Below, in pieces: positions 8,370-17,021 of a stretch of 64,000 bases of DNA. Every line of letters starts with the position of its first letter. Within the stretch, counting starts at the first letter, position 1. The stretch comes from Bdellovibrionales bacterium (lineage in GTDB: Bacteria; Bdellovibrionota; Bdellovibrionia; Bdellovibrionales; JAMPXM01): contig JADJOF010000006.1 of NCBI GenBank assembly GCA_016713885.1, positions 1-64,000 on the forward strand. The letters run 5' to 3'. Made by a program: the position numbers and the translations under genes. The notes under the pieces were generated by a model. It was given only the letters and a program-made list of their open reading frames with translations, had not been told where the DNA came from and did not search any database.

Positions 8370-9293
8370 TTACGGCTCAAACTGTCCAAACTGACCGAGA
8401 TCAAGAACCATCGGGCGACAGTTCTTGAATTCTTCGGTCGCGATCTTTGCGCCGTTCTTCGTGCAGGTGATTTTCGCTGTCGCACTCTGCGCCAACGACT
8501 GAGCTTCAAACGTATAAGCGGCCGAGTCGGTCTGAGTTTGGCAGCTGACCGTGCTATCGCCTGGAAAGCCTAGGCCTGAGGCGACACATTGAATTTTTTG
8601 AAACGAGCCGATTGAATTCCCGCAGTAATTTTGCGGATCGATGAACGGTACTTTCTGGCCGGCAAGAAAAACGGTCATCGTATTGTAGTTCGGCAAAAAG
8701 GCCGCTTCAGCGAGACGACCTTTGCAGAGGTTGGCGAGGCGTGGCTCGATTGCTTTGCCTCCGGCGACGGCCCACGCGATGACATTTTGGCGAATATCGA
8801 CATCAAGGCATCCGGTGGCGCTAACTGAAAGTTCCAGAACGTAGTCGGTGTCTGGGATGAGGCTCGCCTTTGTTAAAAGATCGAGTGCCGCAATGCCATA
8901 CTTTGACGAGAGCGTGGCCGTGGTTTCAGGAATCGACCGACAGGCCTTTCCGGTCGTTTTGCGTTCAAGGCTCAGGAGCTTAAATGTGTCGTTGGCCCCA
9001 GAGTTAAAGCTGTATTGGAATTTGTAAGTGCTCTTTGTGCCAAAGCCATCAATCGCAAGCCAGTTGCTTTTGACTGCTGCCAGCTCTTGATTGGTCGTGA
9101 TGAGATTCAGCGCTCCGGTGTGCACATAGGATTTCGTGATGTCTTCTTTGGGTGATGGCTTAGCTGCTGGCGGTTGCACCGTGCCGGCCTTGTCATTTTG
9201 TGGATTGAGTCCGCAGCCGCCAAGAGCGAGCGCGAAGCTGAAGGCGTAGAAGAGCGGTGAGGCCATTTTTGGCAGGCGGATTGCTTTTGTCAT
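8370..9293 (-). CDS. Lipoprotein of unknown function
   Basis: 307 residues. The N-terminus has basic residues followed by a hydrophobic core and the lipobox LALGGC near residue 27, then a Pro/Lys-rich linker (VQPPAAKPSPKEDITK). The mature domain has several Cys residues (for example DPQNYCGNSIGSFQKIQCVASG and STVSCQTQTDS) that could form disulfides in the periplasm. Strand-rich repeats such as ATAKITCTKNGAKIATEEFKNC suggest an extracellular beta-domain. No named family is recognised. A second in-frame ATG at 9266 would give a shorter n-region and is equally possible. Confidence 0.65.
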   Translation of the reverse strand: MTKAIRLPKMASPLFYAFSFALALGGCGLNPQNDKAGTVQPPAAKPSPKEDITKSYVHTGALNLITTNQELAAVKSNWLAIDGFGTKSTYKFQYSFNSGANDTFKLLSLERKTTGKACRSIPETTATLSSKYGIAALDLLTKASLIPDTDYVLELSVSATGCLDVDIRQNVIAWAVAGGKAIEPRLANLCKGRLAEAAFLPNYNTMTVFLAGQKVPFIDPQNYCGNSIGSFQKIQCVASGLGFPGDSTVSCQTQTDSAAYTFEAQSLAQSATAKITCTKNGAKIATEEFKNCRPMVLDLGQFGQFEP

Positions 9294-9602
9294 GGCAGAA
9301 GTCTAGCCCAAATGCGGAAGCGTTTTCATCGAAAAAATATGAGCGAGTATGCGTTTAACGGGATCAGCGTCGAGAGTGGCCAGGTCAAGTACCCCTCTTG
9401 TTTTGGCAAAGAAGTATAAAAACAGGAGGGGTGTCAGTTCGCAAGGCGATCGATCACAAAGACGATTTCAGTCAGGCCCTGAGTAGCTCTCGATCTAGGT
9501 ATCGCCTCTCATGATCATGCTGGAAGTGCTTCAATGTTCGCTGGGCGTTCATTGAAGATTTCCGTGCTGACAATAAAGGTTGGGCTGATATGCTGTCATC
9601 AT
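9294..9602. other. Intergenic region of about 309 bases
   Basis: Contains the inverted repeat at 9391-9432 and presumably the promoters for the lipoprotein gene to the left and the membrane protein gene to the right. No convincing reading frame or RNA gene was seen. Confidence 0.4.
9391..9432. repeat. 14-base inverted repeat, hairpin-forming
   Basis: ACCCCTCTTGTTTT (9391-9404) pairs with AAAACAGGAGGGGT (9419-9432) with one mismatch and a 14-base loop. There is no following T-run, so a simple terminator is unlikely; an operator or structured leader is possible. Confidence 0.45.
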
Positions 9603-10127
9603 ATGAAGATGTTTAAAACTACCATACCAAGATTGATGGCAATCCATTTTCTACTAAATGTTCTGATTCTATCGATAGCAGGAATTTCTCACCGATCGAG
9701 GGCTGCAGAAAGTATTTTAACGAGTCCACTTTTCCTATGGCCAATTTGGTTCTTTTTTCTAGGGCAAGGCTGGAAGCGAGCTTTGTCAGTTTCTTTTGCC
9801 ACAGTTCTTTCGTTTGCAGTACTAGTGGTATTTTTGATTAAAGATGAAAACCTAATTGGAAGACGACGCTTTGCAACTCAATTGGGCCAAGTCTACCTCG
9901 TTCAGCAATTTGATTTTGATAATAGCAAAGAATTGTCTGACAAAATTTATATCGAAAAACCCTTACCCTTTGGCTTTATTAAAACGATCAAAAGTTATTT
10001 CCCAAAAAACTCATCTATCGGTCGTATTTCTGAAGCAAAGGTCCACGGTACTACTTTTGTAGTAAAGGGCGACTGGGGTTCATATTTCTTTAAGTATAAT
10101 GGCGATCAGTTAGAGTTGGTTCAATGA
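9603..10127 (+). CDS. Small membrane protein, unknown function
   Basis: 174 residues from the ATG at 9603 (MKMFKTTIPRLMAIHFLLNV). Three hydrophobic segments are visible: residues about 8-27, 38-55 (TSPLFLWPIWFFFLGQ) and 60-77 (LSVSFATVLSFAVLVVFLI). They are followed by a soluble domain of about 95 residues ending GSYFFKYNGDQLELVQ. The gene is clearly richer in A+T than its neighbours, which hints at recent acquisition. No family is recognised. The ribosome site is weak; the upstream in-frame start at 9534 would add residues without a clear purpose. Confidence 0.55.
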   Translation: MKMFKTTIPRLMAIHFLLNVLILSIAGISHRSRAAESILTSPLFLWPIWFFFLGQGWKRALSVSFATVLSFAVLVVFLIKDENLIGRRRFATQLGQVYLVQQFDFDNSKELSDKIYIEKPLPFGFIKTIKSYFPKNSSIGRISEAKVHGTTFVVKGDWGSYFFKYNGDQLELVQ

Positions 10128-10280
10128 CACTTGCCTGCTGACCGGCGGTCGATCGGTTGTGCCCGCCATCGTGGTCACTGCGTTGCCGGTTGCAGAACTG
10201 CACAATCATTCTAGGCATACCCCCTGCAATCCCTGACCTGCTGTTGCATTAATCTCTGTAGGACGGATTTGGAGGCTATC

Positions 10281-10745
10281 TTGAAAGCTATTTTTACAAT
10301 TCTCCCAGCCATTCTTTTCACGACGACGGTGTTTGCCGCTGGATCAAAAAACCAACTCAGCAAGCTTGAATCTCTCCAGGCAGTTGCTGGAGGAATTCAA
10401 TGGGCAGTGAGCAATCAGTCTGAGTTGCCTGATGTGAAATCGACAGATTCTGACGAAAAGATGTCGGGCTATTCAAGCCTTCAGATATTGGCGAATCTCA
10501 ATCAGAAGCTGGTCAATGTGAAGCGAACGGGGATTATCTCGACAAAGTTTTCTGACCAGGGTGTTGATTGCCGCAAGGCGGGTGATTTGATCACGTGCGA
10601 GTCTTTGGAGTTCTTTAAGGACACTGCGTCTGGTGAGGGCGGCGGCTCATATGAGAGCTATCGAATCGAGCTCAAAGTTCTTAAACACGCTGACGGCTAC
10701 AAAGAGTATATCGTCACAAAAACCGAAGCGATGATGGCCGGCTAA
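10281..10745 (+). CDS. Small exported protein, unknown function
   Basis: 154 residues from a TTG at 10281, chosen because GGAGG lies 5 bases upstream. An earlier TTG at 10269 overlaps that site. The signal peptide is MKAIFTILPAILFTTTVFAA with cleavage around FAA. The mature protein has two Cys residues (GVDCRKAGDLITCESL), probably a disulfide, and a mixed alpha/beta pattern. It is a stand-alone gene followed by a strong intrinsic terminator. No family assigned. Confidence 0.6.
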   Translation: MKAIFTILPAILFTTTVFAAGSKNQLSKLESLQAVAGGIQWAVSNQSELPDVKSTDSDEKMSGYSSLQILANLNQKLVNVKRTGIISTKFSDQGVDCRKAGDLITCESLEFFKDTASGEGGGSYESYRIELKVLKHADGYKEYIVTKTEAMMAG

Positions 10746-10768
10746 TAGTATTTGATGCGCTCGCATAC

Positions 10769-10803
10769 AAAAAAGCCACAGGCGGGTTGCCTGTGGCTTT
10801 TTT
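10769..10803. terminator. Strong bidirectional intrinsic terminator
   Basis: AAAAAAGCCACAGGC, a short loop, then GCCTGTGGCTTTTTT form a perfect hairpin with A and T tracts on either side. It serves both the plus-strand gene ending at 10745 and the minus-strand gene ending at 10842. Confidence 0.9.
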
Positions 10804-10841
10804 CTTGGTCTGTCTTGAGCGAGAATACCGCTCGCGCGGAA

Positions 10842-11810
10842 CTACTGCTTCAGAACATAAGCGAAGATCAGCGGTGCCACGATGGTGGCGTCGCTCTCGA
10901 TCACGAACTTTGGCGTGTCGATGCCGAGTTTGCCCCACGTGATTTTCTCATTGGGGATCGCACCCGAGTACGAACCGTACGACGTTGTCGAATCCGAGAT
11001 TTGGCAGAAGTAGCCCCAGAGCGGAACGTGATCGCGGTGCAAATCCTGATGCAGCATTGGAACAACGCAGATCGGGAAGTCGCCGGCAATGCCGCCGCCG
11101 ATTTGGAAGAAACCGATTGGCGATTTTGGCGCCGTCGCTGTGTACCAGCTCGCGAGCTCCATCATGTACTCAATGCCCGAACGCACGGTGTGCACGTTTT
11201 TGATATCGCCTTCGATGACGTGTGCGGCAAAGATGTTGCCGAGAGTCGCGTCTTCCCAACCTGGAACAACCATCGGGAGGTTCTTCTCAGCCGCAGCCAT
11301 CAGCCACGAATCTTTGGGGTCGATCTGATAGTACTTTTTGAGCTCCCCGCTCAAAAGGATCTTGTACATGAACTGGTGCGGGAAGAAACGCTCGCCGGCT
11401 TGATCGGCTTTCTGCCAGTGCTCAAGCACGGCCTTCTCGATACGACGGATGGCCTCTTCCTCAGGAATGCAGGTGTCGGTGACGCGGTTCAAGTGCTTGT
11501 CGAGGAGCACTTGCTCGTCTTGCGGAGTGAGATCGCGGTAGTTTGGAATGCGCTCATAGTGATCGTGAGCGACGAGGTTGAACACGTCCTCTTCGAGGTT
11601 GGCGCCGGTGCAGGTGATGGCGTGAACCTTGTCCTGACGGATCATCTCGGCCAATGAAAGACCGAGTTCGGCTGTCGACATCGCGCCTGCGAGTGTGACC
11701 ATCATCTTTCCGCCACCAGCCAAGTGCTTTTCGTACCCTTGGGCCGCGTCTTTCAAAGCAGCTGCGTTGAAGTGGCGGTAGTGGTGATCAATAAACGAGC
11801 GAACAGACAT
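10842..11810 (-). CDS. Deoxyhypusine synthase family protein (polyamine aminobutyltransferase-like)
   Basis: 322 residues from the ATG at 11810, preceded by GGAGG. It starts MSVRSFIDHHYRHFNAAAL. The deoxyhypusine-synthase fold is evident: GGKMMVTLAGAMSTAELG and AITCTGANLEEDVFNLV (NAD-binding region), PMVVPGWEDATLGN, and near the C-terminus PNEKITWGKLGIDTPKF, where the Lys of WGK matches the family's catalytic Lys. Bacteria lack eIF5A, and bacterial members of this family are associated with polyamine synthesis (homospermidine-type products) rather than hypusine, so spermidine-dependent aminobutyl transfer is the likely reaction. It is monocistronic, with the shared terminator at its 3' end. 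Confidence 0.85.
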   Translation of the reverse strand: MSVRSFIDHHYRHFNAAALKDAAQGYEKHLAGGGKMMVTLAGAMSTAELGLSLAEMIRQDKVHAITCTGANLEEDVFNLVAHDHYERIPNYRDLTPQDEQVLLDKHLNRVTDTCIPEEEAIRRIEKAVLEHWQKADQAGERFFPHQFMYKILLSGELKKYYQIDPKDSWLMAAAEKNLPMVVPGWEDATLGNIFAAHVIEGDIKNVHTVRSGIEYMMELASWYTATAPKSPIGFFQIGGGIAGDFPICVVPMLHQDLHRDHVPLWGYFCQISDSTTSYGSYSGAIPNEKITWGKLGIDTPKFVIESDATIVAPLIFAYVLKQ

Positions 11811-11837
11811 CCTGAGCCTCCGGAAAAATGTCAGCAA

Positions 11838-12074
11838 ACGGGTCCAAAGCGCTAGGTGATTACCGAACCTTTTCGGGGAGGCAAGCGCTGAGATCGCTGG
11901 GTTTGGCGCTGAAGGGGTGTCGAACGTTTAAACACCTGTCAGCCGTGATTTGCGTCGGGGTAGGCGGTTTGAGATGGGAAGGAAGTGACCGCGTTTTAAG
12001 TCCGAAAATGCCGGCGTGGTGGCTGCAATTACGTAAAGAGTCGAATTTTGATTGCCTGGCAATTGGAGGTTTCC
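11838..12074. other. Intergenic region, nothing recognised
   Basis: About 240 bases between divergent genes. They presumably hold both promoters; GGAGG at 12065 is the ribosome site of the next gene. Confidence 0.4.
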
Positions 12075-13172
12075 ATGTACGGTCTAACTCTCACAATTTT
12101 GCTCACCTTGAGCGGTATACAGCCTGCTTTGGCACAATCAGCCGACTCGGCGATCACTCCGGTTCGCTTGGTTCCGGCTCGTCCATCAGGATTTTACGAT
12201 TGGGCGCACACCGGCGCTCGGATTGGTGGTGAGTTTCGCACCAACGAGGCGGCGCTCGTTGAGCAGGTCCGGATTTATCAGAACGCAATGAACCAGCTTC
12301 AGCTTCAGACACGCGACCTCAGGAACACGCCCTATGGTCTTAAAAATGAAGTTCCAAACGGTGTCGTGACCCGTTCGTTCGGGCCTGACGGTGAGTTGTC
12401 GGCGCAAAAGCAGGCGGGAATTCGAAAGAATGTCGATACGGCGTACGCGGCGCTAAAAAAGATCTACATCATCAAGGGTGATTTGACGTCGAAGCTGACC
12501 GAGTCATTCGCCCTCGAGAGAAATCGTCTTGATGCTCAGAAACTAAAAGTGCCTGGCCTGGAGACGTCGCTGGCTCAGGTGCTTTCACGGTTTAGCGGTC
12601 CTGCGCTGGATTCGGCGATTGGCCTTGCTCACTACGTCGAGACGGCAGATTCCTCAGAGGCTCGTCGCGAGGGTGTCCCATTTTTAATGCGAAACAAACT
12701 GAACAAACTATTCGCTGTTCAAGCCGAAATGCAGTCCGACCTTCTGACTCGAAAAGACGGCGTTGGCGAGCGCACGGCGGGGCTTGAAGCAGCGCTGCGA
12801 GGGCAATTGAAGCAGCTGGCAAGTCTTGAGAAGACCGGTGTTGAGCTTCGCGAGCCTTATCAACCATTGGTGTCCGGACAGGACGACTTCCATCATCGTT
12901 ATCCGCCGGCTCGGCCACAGTTCGAAGCGTATTTGAACGACATGAAGCAAGGGTTTCGTGAGGCGCGCAATCGCGCATTACTGACGAAGAGTGTGGGAGC
13001 ACCTCTGGTTGTCATGGTTGGTTCACTGGGATTCAGTGTTGCGGCCAATGCCGGTGAAGCGGAAGCCGTTTCGAATACGGCGGATGAGGCTTCGGAATCG
13101 CCTAGTTTTGAGTCAAGATCATGGGCGCGGCCAGGCTCACGGAATCGCGTATCGCGAGGGGTAAGACAATAA
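12075..13172 (+). CDS. Secreted protein with C-terminal hydrophobic/SWARP tail (paralogue 1)
   Basis: 365 residues from the ATG at 12075, preceded by GGAGG. The signal peptide is MYGLTLTILLTLSGIQPALA. The long middle region is helical and charged (EQVRIYQNAMNQLQLQTRDL, AAYAALKKIYIIKGDL-type stretches) without a known domain. Near the C-terminus comes a hydrophobic Ala/Gly/Val segment (APLVVMVGSLGFSVAANA), then GEAEAV, an acidic/Ser-rich spacer, and the tail SRSWARPGSRNRVSR. The genes at 15876-17007 and 17022-17966 end the same way while their middle regions differ strongly. The shared end looks like a sorting or processing signal; the A-N-A-G-E junction resembles a signal peptidase site. A rho-independent terminator follows. 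Confidence 0.7.
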   Translation: MYGLTLTILLTLSGIQPALAQSADSAITPVRLVPARPSGFYDWAHTGARIGGEFRTNEAALVEQVRIYQNAMNQLQLQTRDLRNTPYGLKNEVPNGVVTRSFGPDGELSAQKQAGIRKNVDTAYAALKKIYIIKGDLTSKLTESFALERNRLDAQKLKVPGLETSLAQVLSRFSGPALDSAIGLAHYVETADSSEARREGVPFLMRNKLNKLFAVQAEMQSDLLTRKDGVGERTAGLEAALRGQLKQLASLEKTGVELREPYQPLVSGQDDFHHRYPPARPQFEAYLNDMKQGFREARNRALLTKSVGAPLVVMVGSLGFSVAANAGEAEAVSNTADEASESPSFESRSWARPGSRNRVSRGVRQ

Positions 13173-13204
13173 AGCCTGCGGAAGCCGAAATCGATCGGAT
13201 GTTT

Positions 13205-13227
13205 GGGGCCATGGGGCCCCATTTTTT
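13205..13227 (+). terminator. Intrinsic terminator after the first SWARP-tail gene
   Basis: GGGGCC, loop ATGG, GGCCCC, then ATTTTTTG. A GC-rich stem followed by a T-run, 32 bases after the stop codon. Confidence 0.75.
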
Positions 13228-13290
13228 GTTTGGAGCGGCCGGGGTTTTCACTTACAACCGTGTGCTCAAAACAGGAGTGTCGAAACCCCC

Positions 13291-14076
13291 ATGAACGCAA
13301 ACCCACCGTCGTCCTCGTCGCCACTGGCAGGTTCTCGCACACAACCTCTCCACTCGCCGCTGTTTGCTGCACGCGACCTCTTTGAGACACGCTACCTGGG
13401 CGCTGACTCACTCTTGCTCGCGGGTTCGGTGATTCGCGGAGAGGCCTCCAGCTACTCCGATCTCGATGTTATTGTGCTGTTCCCGCATGTGCGTGCCGCT
13501 TACCGCGAGTCGTTTACGCATAAGGGATGGCCGGTTGAGGCATTTATACACGACATGGAGACGCTCCGCTATTTCTTGTACTGCGTCGATCAGCCGCAGG
13601 CCTCGGCGACTCTTTGTGAGATGATTCGCGAAGGGCATGAGATTCCGGGTGTAACAGCCATGACGGCCGACGCGAAAGCGCTTGCGGGCGACGTGTTGAA
13701 GGCCGGTCCTCCAAAGCTCACGATTGATGAGATCGAAGATCGTCGCTATCACATTTCGGAGTTGATCGATGACCTTCGTGAACCGCGCTCTCGGCACGAG
13801 CTGATCGCAGCGGCAAGCCGCGTGTATGGCGAGCTTGCCGATTTCTATTGCCGCTCACATGGGCATTGGACGGGTTCGGGCAAAGGGCTTTTAAAGCGTA
13901 TGAAATCGATCGATACGGGATTGGCGCGGCGCTTTTCTGAGGCCTTTGATCAGCTCTTTCAGCATGGTCAACCGGGGCCGGTGATTCATCTCGCTGAAGA
14001 GATGCTCGCTCCGTTTGGTGGTTTCCTCTTTGATGCCTATCGCCGTGAAGCGCCTTCCAATTGGCGTGGGAAGTAA
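13291..14076 (+). CDS. Nucleotidyltransferase-fold protein
   Basis: 261 residues. The N-terminal half contains the polymerase-beta/nucleotidyltransferase signature: LLLAGSVIRGEASSYSDLDV, that is GS...RG.....SDLD, with the two Asp residues that bind metal. It is followed by a helical C-terminal domain (RHELIAAASRVYGELADFYC). Members of this broad fold transfer AMP or other nucleotides to small molecules, proteins or RNA, and the substrate cannot be read from the sequence. The partner SDR gene begins 7 bases after its stop, so the two form a unit. Start at the ATG at 13291; the preceding bases lack a strong ribosome site, leaving some doubt. Confidence 0.8.
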   Translation: MNANPPSSSSPLAGSRTQPLHSPLFAARDLFETRYLGADSLLLAGSVIRGEASSYSDLDVIVLFPHVRAAYRESFTHKGWPVEAFIHDMETLRYFLYCVDQPQASATLCEMIREGHEIPGVTAMTADAKALAGDVLKAGPPKLTIDEIEDRRYHISELIDDLREPRSRHELIAAASRVYGELADFYCRSHGHWTGSGKGLLKRMKSIDTGLARRFSEAFDQLFQHGQPGPVIHLAEEMLAPFGGFLFDAYRREAPSNWRGK

Positions 14077-14082
14077 GCGCTG

Positions 14083-15618
14083 ATGAATGACCAGCGGCTC
14101 GATGGCGATTCGGTAAAACAGGCGATTTCGCTTTTGAGCGATTTGGTGAACGATCCCATTCGGTTTGCCGAGCTCGACGAGAATGACCGCATTGAACTCA
14201 TGCGGGTCGCGGGGCGTTTGTCGCGGCCCACCCGCGATGAATTGAAGATTCGAACGCGCGAGTACACGCGGCTGAAGAAAAAGCAGATCGTGCTCGCTGA
14301 CCGCGCGGCTCGTGCGAAGACTGGCATTCGCGAAGCGCGATTGACGCCGGTGTTTGTGGCGCCTGAAAGACAACCAGAGAAACTTGCGGGCAATGTCGAA
14401 CACGATCAGGAGTTAAAATCGGCTCGAAACTGCTACGTTTGTAAAGCAGAGTTCACGAAACTTCATTTCTTCTACGATTCCATGTGCCCATCGTGCGCGC
14501 AGCTCAACTATGAAAAACGCTTTCAAACGGCGCCGATGCATGGACAAGTTGCGATCATCACCGGCTCACGCCTTAAAATTGGTTACCAGGCGACGGTGAT
14601 GATGCTGAGAGCCGGCGCGCGCGTGATTGCGACAACGCGCTTTCCGGTCGATTCAGCACTTCGCTTTTCGAAGGAGCCGGACTTTTCAAAGTGGCGCGAT
14701 CGCCTTGAGATCTACGGCCTTGATCTTCGCCACACGCCGAGTGTTGAGATCTTCACGCGGATGATGGAGGAGAAGCTCGATCGTCTCGATATTCTCATCA
14801 ATAACGCGGCCCAAACAGTGCGTCGCCCGCCGGGATTTTATTCGCACATGATGGATAACGAGAAGCTGCCGTTCGCGATGCTTCCATCCGAGGCGCAGCA
14901 GCTTCTTCGTTCACATGAGACATGTAAGAGCGATCTCAATGCACTCTGCCCGCCAAGCAGCGGTGAGGCCGCACTGCCTGTTGCATGGCATGGTCATGGC
15001 CCTGGCGTGGGGCTAAGAGCTTCGGCGGAGCTTTCGCAAATTCCATACTCGTTTGATCAGTCACTTTCGGTTCGCGAGGTTTTTCCAGAAGGAAAACTCG
15101 ATGCCGATCTTCAGCAAGTTGACTTACGCACAACCAACAGCTGGCGCATGCGGCTGGCCGACGTGCCAACACCTGAAATGCTGGAAGTGCAACTCGTGAA
15201 CGCTGTTGCGCCGTTTGTTCTGTGTAGCAGGCTTGCGCCACTCATGCGTCGCGATAACACCGGTATGAAACACATGGTGAACGTGACGGCGATGGAAGGG
15301 AAATTCTATCGCTTCACCAAGGCTGATCGCCATCCGCACACCAATATGGCGAAAGCCGCACTCAATATGCTCACGCACACCTCCGCAAGCGATTTGGCGA
15401 AAGACGGCATTTACATGAATGCCGTCGATACCGGTTGGGTCACCGATGAGGACCCCGCGGTTCTAGCGCAGCTCAAACAAGAGGTTCACGACTTCCAGCC
15501 GCCGCTCGACATCGTCGATGGTGCCGCGCGTGTCTGTGACCCCTTCTTCGATGGGATCAACACCGGCAAACACTGGTGCGGAAAATTCCTGAAAGATTAC
15601 TTCCCAATCGACTGGTAG
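14083..15618 (+). CDS. SDR family oxidoreductase with N-terminal zinc ribbon
   Basis: 511 residues. Residues 1-110 are helical and charged. Then comes a zinc-ribbon-like CYVC...CPSC pair (about residues 119 and 142). The Rossmann domain follows: VAIITGSRLKIGYQATVMML (a variant of TGxxxGxG), ARVIATTRFP, and the NNAA motif in DILINNAAQTVRRPP. The Ser/Thr of VNVTAMEGKFYRF is in place, but the catalytic YxxxK position reads TNMAK, so the usual Tyr is missing. This combination of zinc ribbon and long SDR is a recognisable but poorly characterised subfamily; the substrate is unknown. It is probably co-transcribed with the nucleotidyltransferase. Confidence 0.8.
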   Translation: MNDQRLDGDSVKQAISLLSDLVNDPIRFAELDENDRIELMRVAGRLSRPTRDELKIRTREYTRLKKKQIVLADRAARAKTGIREARLTPVFVAPERQPEKLAGNVEHDQELKSARNCYVCKAEFTKLHFFYDSMCPSCAQLNYEKRFQTAPMHGQVAIITGSRLKIGYQATVMMLRAGARVIATTRFPVDSALRFSKEPDFSKWRDRLEIYGLDLRHTPSVEIFTRMMEEKLDRLDILINNAAQTVRRPPGFYSHMMDNEKLPFAMLPSEAQQLLRSHETCKSDLNALCPPSSGEAALPVAWHGHGPGVGLRASAELSQIPYSFDQSLSVREVFPEGKLDADLQQVDLRTTNSWRMRLADVPTPEMLEVQLVNAVAPFVLCSRLAPLMRRDNTGMKHMVNVTAMEGKFYRFTKADRHPHTNMAKAALNMLTHTSASDLAKDGIYMNAVDTGWVTDEDPAVLAQLKQEVHDFQPPLDIVDGAARVCDPFFDGINTGKHWCGKFLKDYFPIDW

Positions 15619-15875
15619 CGCGGCCAGTTCCGTGGTCACCTTTGCCGCTCAGAAAGCCCTGCGTCATTTTGCGTCGGAGCAGTGGGGTGTTCGTTGCGGA
15701 ACTGTCGAGCGGTTCGGTGGCCGTCAATATCTTCGACGGTGACGGCTTTTCCATGATCTTGAGTTTGAGCTGAGTGCGTGGTGCTACGGCATGGGCTTTG
15801 AAATACCACTTCGTAAGTACTCTCGCAGACTTGGATCATTTTGAGACGGCTCCACGAGAGCGAAGGGAGATAGTC
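15619..15875. other. Intergenic region, nothing recognised
   Basis: About 257 bases before the second SWARP-tail gene. It ends in the ribosome site GGGAG near 15864; no other feature could be supported. Confidence 0.35.
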
Positions 15876-17007
15876 GTGACTATCAAAAAGAATCAGCACC
15901 GAAAAGACATCATGGGATTGTCGTTCGCGACGCTCGTGGTACTGGTCAGTCTCTTGTCCGCTCAAGTGGCAAATGCTGAATCTGAGGCGAAGCCCAGTGT
16001 GGCCGCAAAGAAGAAGTTCGAAGATCGGATGCATCTCAAGTATGCGACCCAAGTTGCTCAGATCAACAAACAGTGGGATGCGAGCAAAGTCGTGATCAAT
16101 TTTGTGCCTGAGACTCGGAATGCGACTCGGCTTCTTGCGGAGAACGTGGATGTCTTTATCGCCGACGATCGTGCGCAGGTGAAGATGACGACTGAGGCCG
16201 CGATGCACGAGTATTTGAAACAGTTCGACCGTGCGATGACTGAAGCAAAGAAACTGAATGTTGATCGCGATAAGCCTTTCCCGGATGTCTCGACGAAGGT
16301 GACGGCAAAGGCTTTCGATGAGGCCGTTCGGCGAGCGGATCTTGCGATGTCGCGATATCGACTTTTGCAAACGAGACTGAAAAACAAACTGCTCAATTCA
16401 TTTGGTGAATTGCGCGATTTGGTTTCAAAAGATGATATGAAGCTGTTCAGTGCAGGGAGCAGGACCTCGTGTGGGTACAGTGGCCGAGCTTCTGGCGCGA
16501 ATGGATCTTGGCTACTCTGACGTCGCGATTGAAACCCTCGAGCGAGGCGGCGCCTCCCTGCAGTTCGAAGAGTTGCAGCGTGTGCAGAAGGATATGTTGA
16601 AGTCTTGGGCGTGGGATGAACCGACGGTACAACCAAAGACGTTTTTAAGCCGCAACTTGGATATGATCCGCCAGATTGAAACAACGGGTGTTGAGGTTTC
16701 TCGCAAAGCGACGCTTGTCGATGTCGCCAATTTCAATCGAATGGCGCCTGATCACAAGCAAGCGCTTGAGACGCTAAGATTGAGAGGGCCTGTTTCTCGA
16801 GATGTGCAGCGTGCTCTTGATAAAATTCCACGATCGCAGATTGCTGGCGGACGAGTCACACTGGTCGTTGGAGCTGCGGGTTTTGTCGCGAGCGGTGCAG
16901 TGATGGCCGGTGAGGCCGAGGCGGTCGAATCACAACCGGCTGAAGGCTCAGCAGCGGAGTTTACATCGCAGTCATGGGCGCGGCCTGCACGACGAACATC
17001 GCGTTAG
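15876..17007 (+). pseudogene. Secreted protein with C-terminal hydrophobic/SWARP tail (paralogue 2), frameshifted
   Basis: The GTG at 15876 follows GGGAG and opens a signal peptide (IMGLSFATLVVLVSLLSAQV, then ANAES). The first frame runs to 16520; the second, with VQGAGPRVGTVAELLARM, runs from about 16450 to 17007. A single-base change near 16447-16450 would join them into about 377 residues. The C-terminus has a hydrophobic segment (VTLVVGAAGFVASGAVMA), GEAEAV, an acidic spacer and QSWARPARRTSR, matching paralogues 1 and 3. The middle is helical and charged with no known domain. The next paralogue begins 15 bases downstream, suggesting an operon. Confidence 0.65.
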
Positions 17008-17021
17008 GACGGGACGCCTTC

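Noticed and set aside
10752..11657. Plus-strand frame of about 300 codons opposite the deoxyhypusine-synthase-like gene
   Set aside because: The minus-strand gene has clear family motifs and a ribosome site; the plus frame is a compositional shadow.
15636..16370. Minus-strand frame opposite the second SWARP-tail gene
   Set aside because: The opposite strand encodes a signal peptide and the shared C-terminal motif; the minus frame shows neither.
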